This document shows positions 61,644 through 64,000 of a DNA stretch of 64,000 bases, one piece after another. The DNA is from an uncultured Erysipelotrichaceae bacterium (GTDB lineage Bacteria; Bacillota_I; Bacilli_A; RFN20; CAG-826), in contig ONCO01000005.1 in assembly GCA_900316365.1 (NCBI GenBank), positions 1 through 64,000 on the forward strand. Reading direction: 5' to 3'. The translations under genes and the position numbers were made by a program. The notes under the pieces are model-generated. The model was not told the DNA's origin and did not search any database. It saw nothing but the letters and a program-made list of their open reading frames with translations. Position 1 is the first letter of the stretch. Each line of letters opens with the position of its first letter.

Positions 61644-61667
61644 GAGGACCCCCATGCGGAGGTCCTC
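61644..61667 (-). terminator. Terminator of the esterase lipoprotein gene
   Basis: GAGGACC and GGTCCTC pair, with an extra CC/GG inside, followed by TTTGT on minus. It may also serve the HEPN gene on plus, where no T-run exists. Confidence 0.6.
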
Positions 61668-61701
61668 AGAGAAAGGAATATAGATGAGATGCTATGTTCT
61701 T

Positions 61702-63894
61702 TTATTTATGCTGCGCAGCGAGCCAGTCCCATAAACCAACGTTTTTGCCATTGATTTGGACCGCAGCGGTGGATGGGGCAGCAATGTTATTCACATCGGC
61801 CTGATCTAACTTGACTTCGTCACGGAAGGCATAGACCCAGGAATAGTGGCCCATGTATTGGACCTGCTTGCCGGTATCTTCGCCATAGACGTGTTCGAAG
61901 AAGGAGAAGTGGGCGTTGGCGTTGCCAGCGTTCTTGATTCTCTGGAAGGTCGGGATGGAGAATTGGGTTGGGTCGACGGTGGTGTCATCGGCAGCGGCCA
62001 CGAACCACATCGGAAGATTGACGAGGGAATTGACCTCTTCGTTGGTGAGGAAGGAATCCTTGTAGGCTTCGCAGATCGGATAAGCCGCCGCGAAGAAGGA
62101 AGGATATTCCGTAACCATGTTCATGGTCATATAGCCACCATTGGAGCAGCCGCCGATGTAGATGCGGTTGGCGTCGATGTCGTTGTTATCGGCAATGTAT
62201 TTGTCGATCAAGCCTTTAAGGGCCGCGGTGAAGATGGATTTGGCTTCGCCGCCGTTATTGGTGTCGTTTCCGACGTCCATCCACATGGTTGGGGCCTGAG
62301 GGGCAAGGACATACGCACCCTGGATGCCATCCTGGACCTTGAAGTAGGACTGGATCTGGTTTTCACCGAGGTTGGTGACGTCATTGCCGAGGAGGGCGAT
62401 GTCTGGATCGGTTCCGCCTTCGCCCTGGCCATGTAACCAGATGATGAGCGGGTTTCTGCCGGTGTCGCTCTTTAAGGCGGCTGGTTCATAGGCTTTGTAG
62501 CCGATGGTCCTTTCGCCTAAGGTGTAGGTTTTGGCTTCACCCCAATCCTTGACGGCACGGACCACTTTTGGATTGGCCGAAGGAGTCACGACCTTGAAGA
62601 GGTCAGTGCCGCCATAGGTCTTGGAACCAACTTTGAGGGATTTGCCAGAGACGAGGGCGACTTCGAAGCCATAGTCTTGCGCCCATGTGTTCCTGCCGGT
62701 CTGCTGGTTATAAGAGAATGGGTCGCAGCCGTTATAGGAGTTCCAGCCAAAGCTGCCCCAAGACGTATAAGTGACGTCTAAGGTCATTTCGATGGCGATT
62801 TTGTTTCCTTTAGCGGCGCTGCTTCTAGAACCGTCGTCGTTAGCGAGATAAACATCGCTTACGGTGCGGGCACCGCCTTGGGCGCCGAGGGCTTTGACGG
62901 AGAATAAGTCATTGGCTAAATCGCTCGCGGCGACTTCAGCGCCTAAATCGATGACGACTTCCTTGACGCCTGGCCCCCATTCATAACCATCGACATAGTA
63001 GGTGTAGGTTCCGATTTCGCTGATGGTTGGGGCGACTGGCTCGGCGCCTTTGACGACTTGGATGGTGACGCCTTTGCCGTAGAAGTTGACGCCGTCAAGG
63101 TTTGGACCCTGAGAGCCAAGGACGGTGAGGACGATCTTATTCTCGCCTTTCTTGATGCTTAATCCTTTGAATTTGACTTCCTTCCAGCCATAGAAATTGA
63201 ATTCTTTGTTGCCTGGAAGCACAGCGCCGGTTAAGTCGATGGCGGTGCCGTTTAAGGTAAGGGAGATAGCTTCGCTTAAGGTGACGTCGGAGATGGACCA
63301 ATCGCTCATGTTGAGCTGAGTGGCGGCCATGATCATGCCGATATCCATGGTGGCGTCTTTATCGGCGGTGAAGGTAAGGGTTTCTTTGTTGCCCTGAGCT
63401 AAGCAGCCGACATATTTTCCGCCTCTGGCGTTGCTGTTCTCTTCTTCAAGGACTGGGGAGGCGAAGGTTTCGCTGCCATTGCTCCAGCCATTCGCGCTTT
63501 CGTGTTCGGCGTCTTCCCATTCGATGGTGGCGTCTGGCGTGACGACTGGCTCGGCGACGAAGGTGACTTCGACGGTGCCGGCCTTGCATCCGGCCTTCTT
63601 GGCTTTGACGGTGACTTTGCCAGGGGCGATGCCTCTTAAGGTGCCCGCGGCTTTGTCAAAGATGGCGATGGAGGCATCGACATCATCATAGGTGACGTCG
63701 GTGACGGAAGAGGTGATGGTGACGGTCTCGCCGACATAGGCTTCGGCCTTAGAGGCGGTCAAGACGATCTGGGTTCCAGCGACCTGTCCACTGGTTGGGG
63801 CGTTGGATTTTGGGGTTGAGGTGTTGTCACCGCAGCCGCCAAGCGGGAGCAAGGCGGCAACGGCTAATAAGGCTAAGAAATTGGCTTTTTTCAT
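61702..63894 (-). CDS. Esterase lipoprotein with Ig-like and carbohydrate-binding domains
   Basis: 730 residues: lipobox LGGC (Cys21), a short Thr/Ser/Pro linker, a Big_2-type domain (about 42-115), a CBM6/35-like domain (about 120-285; EWEDAEHESANGWSNG, GENKIVLTVLGSQGPNLDGV), a second beta domain (about 290-445) and an alpha/beta hydrolase (about 455-700). Its catalytic parts are the oxyanion region WLHGQGEGG (486-494), Ser584 in GGCSNGG, the acid near Asp637-641 and His683 in GHYSW. This matches the CE1/PHB-depolymerase-like peptidase S9 group. It may remove acyl or feruloyl groups from polysaccharide. AAAGGAG lies before the ATG, which overlaps the upstream stop (TAATG). Confidence 0.85.
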   Translation of the reverse strand: MKKANFLALLAVAALLPLGGCGDNTSTPKSNAPTSGQVAGTQIVLTASKAEAYVGETVTITSSVTDVTYDDVDASIAIFDKAAGTLRGIAPGKVTVKAKKAGCKAGTVEVTFVAEPVVTPDATIEWEDAEHESANGWSNGSETFASPVLEEENSNARGGKYVGCLAQGNKETLTFTADKDATMDIGMIMAATQLNMSDWSISDVTLSEAISLTLNGTAIDLTGAVLPGNKEFNFYGWKEVKFKGLSIKKGENKIVLTVLGSQGPNLDGVNFYGKGVTIQVVKGAEPVAPTISEIGTYTYYVDGYEWGPGVKEVVIDLGAEVAASDLANDLFSVKALGAQGGARTVSDVYLANDDGSRSSAAKGNKIAIEMTLDVTYTSWGSFGWNSYNGCDPFSYNQQTGRNTWAQDYGFEVALVSGKSLKVGSKTYGGTDLFKVVTPSANPKVVRAVKDWGEAKTYTLGERTIGYKAYEPAALKSDTGRNPLIIWLHGQGEGGTDPDIALLGNDVTNLGENQIQSYFKVQDGIQGAYVLAPQAPTMWMDVGNDTNNGGEAKSIFTAALKGLIDKYIADNNDIDANRIYIGGCSNGGYMTMNMVTEYPSFFAAAYPICEAYKDSFLTNEEVNSLVNLPMWFVAAADDTTVDPTQFSIPTFQRIKNAGNANAHFSFFEHVYGEDTGKQVQYMGHYSWVYAFRDEVKLDQADVNNIAAPSTAAVQINGKNVGLWDWLAAQHK

Positions 63895-64000
63895 TATGCA
63901 TTCTCCTTTGAAGCAACGACTTCGGCAGGCTTCTTATTTGCCTTGATGAGGACGATCGTGACGATCGCAGCCCAACCGGCCCATAAGGTCCACGCAGCGA
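63894..64000 (-). CDS. 3' end of a membrane protein gene (partial)
   Basis: The last 35 codons of a gene that starts beyond the window. They contain a membrane span (LWAGWAAIVTIVLI) and a short basic/acidic tail ending in SKENA. Its TAA overlaps the esterase ATG by one base, so the two are translationally coupled. The C-terminal anchor with short tail is like the ends of the two GH3 enzymes, so it may be another membrane-anchored glycosidase, but the catalytic part is not visible. Confidence 0.7.
   Translation of the reverse strand, partial: AAWTLWAGWAAIVTIVLIKANKKPAEVVASKENA

Noticed and set aside
1-64000. Alternative genetic code (TGA as Trp), because of mycoplasma-like traits
   Set aside because: Several intact genes end in TGA at ATGA overlaps or directly after family C-termini, and Trp is written TGG.
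1-64000. tRNA or rRNA genes, insertion sequences, prophage
   Set aside because: No T-loop GGTTCRAATCC with paired acceptor arms, no rRNA signature, no transposase or integrase motifs were seen.

Overview
The window reads as chromosome of an uncultured gut- or rumen-type Bacillota from the Erysipelotrichia/Mollicutes-related Bacilli. This is inferred from three things. TGA is a stop codon (for example at 3349-3351 and 40905-40907). PotA carries a large insertion like that of mycoplasmal PotA. Nearly every secreted protein is a lipoprotein with a Ser/Ala/Pro-rich linker after the lipobox cysteine. No rRNA, tRNA, CRISPR array, transposase or phage gene was seen.

Layout. 1-11726 (minus): a beta-glucan-type glycosidase cluster with a lipoprotein carrying binding-type domains, a GH5-like enzyme, a GH55-like beta-helix protein and two membrane-anchored GH3 enzymes with permuted domain order. 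11857-13913 (plus, divergent): a LytTR response regulator and GHKL histidine kinase. 13985-25672: three paralogous lipoproteins (one frameshifted), a DegV protein, an operon of an MFS-like transporter with three roughly 50-residue single-span proteins and a four-span protein, an endonuclease I lipoprotein broken near its end, and a hemolysin III protein. 25818-35078: membrane GT2, TrmL, a Cthe_2159-like surface protein, a K+-channel-like protein and a 5'-nucleotidase lipoprotein. 35079-38511: a 45-bp noncoding tandem repeat, a linker-only lipoprotein, a 48-residue peptide gene and a large surface protein behind a leader with a terminator. 38512-44838: ROK kinase, GGDEF protein, large membrane-anchored surface protein and MscS. 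44880-50219: an AT-richer segment with a secreted MACPF-like protein and a large ABC ATPase-permease. 50266-59397: TtcA-like enzyme, YwaF/TMEM164-like protein, lipoprotein, second GGDEF protein and potABCD preceded by a tiny gene. 59557-64000: AsnA, a HEPN-MNT toxin-antitoxin pair whose antitoxin is fused to an HTH domain and which has operator-like palindromes, and an esterase lipoprotein.

How it works together. The cell seems built to capture and cut beta-glucans at its surface, using lipid-anchored and membrane-anchored enzymes next to a two-component system that may control them. A ROK kinase could feed released glucose into metabolism. Two GGDEF proteins imply c-di-GMP signalling. Regulation shows two styles. 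Many lipoprotein genes have strong Shine-Dalgarno sites, while about ten genes have a -10 box so close to the ATG that their mRNAs should be leaderless or nearly so. Start-stop overlaps (ATGA, TAATG) are the common form of operon coupling.
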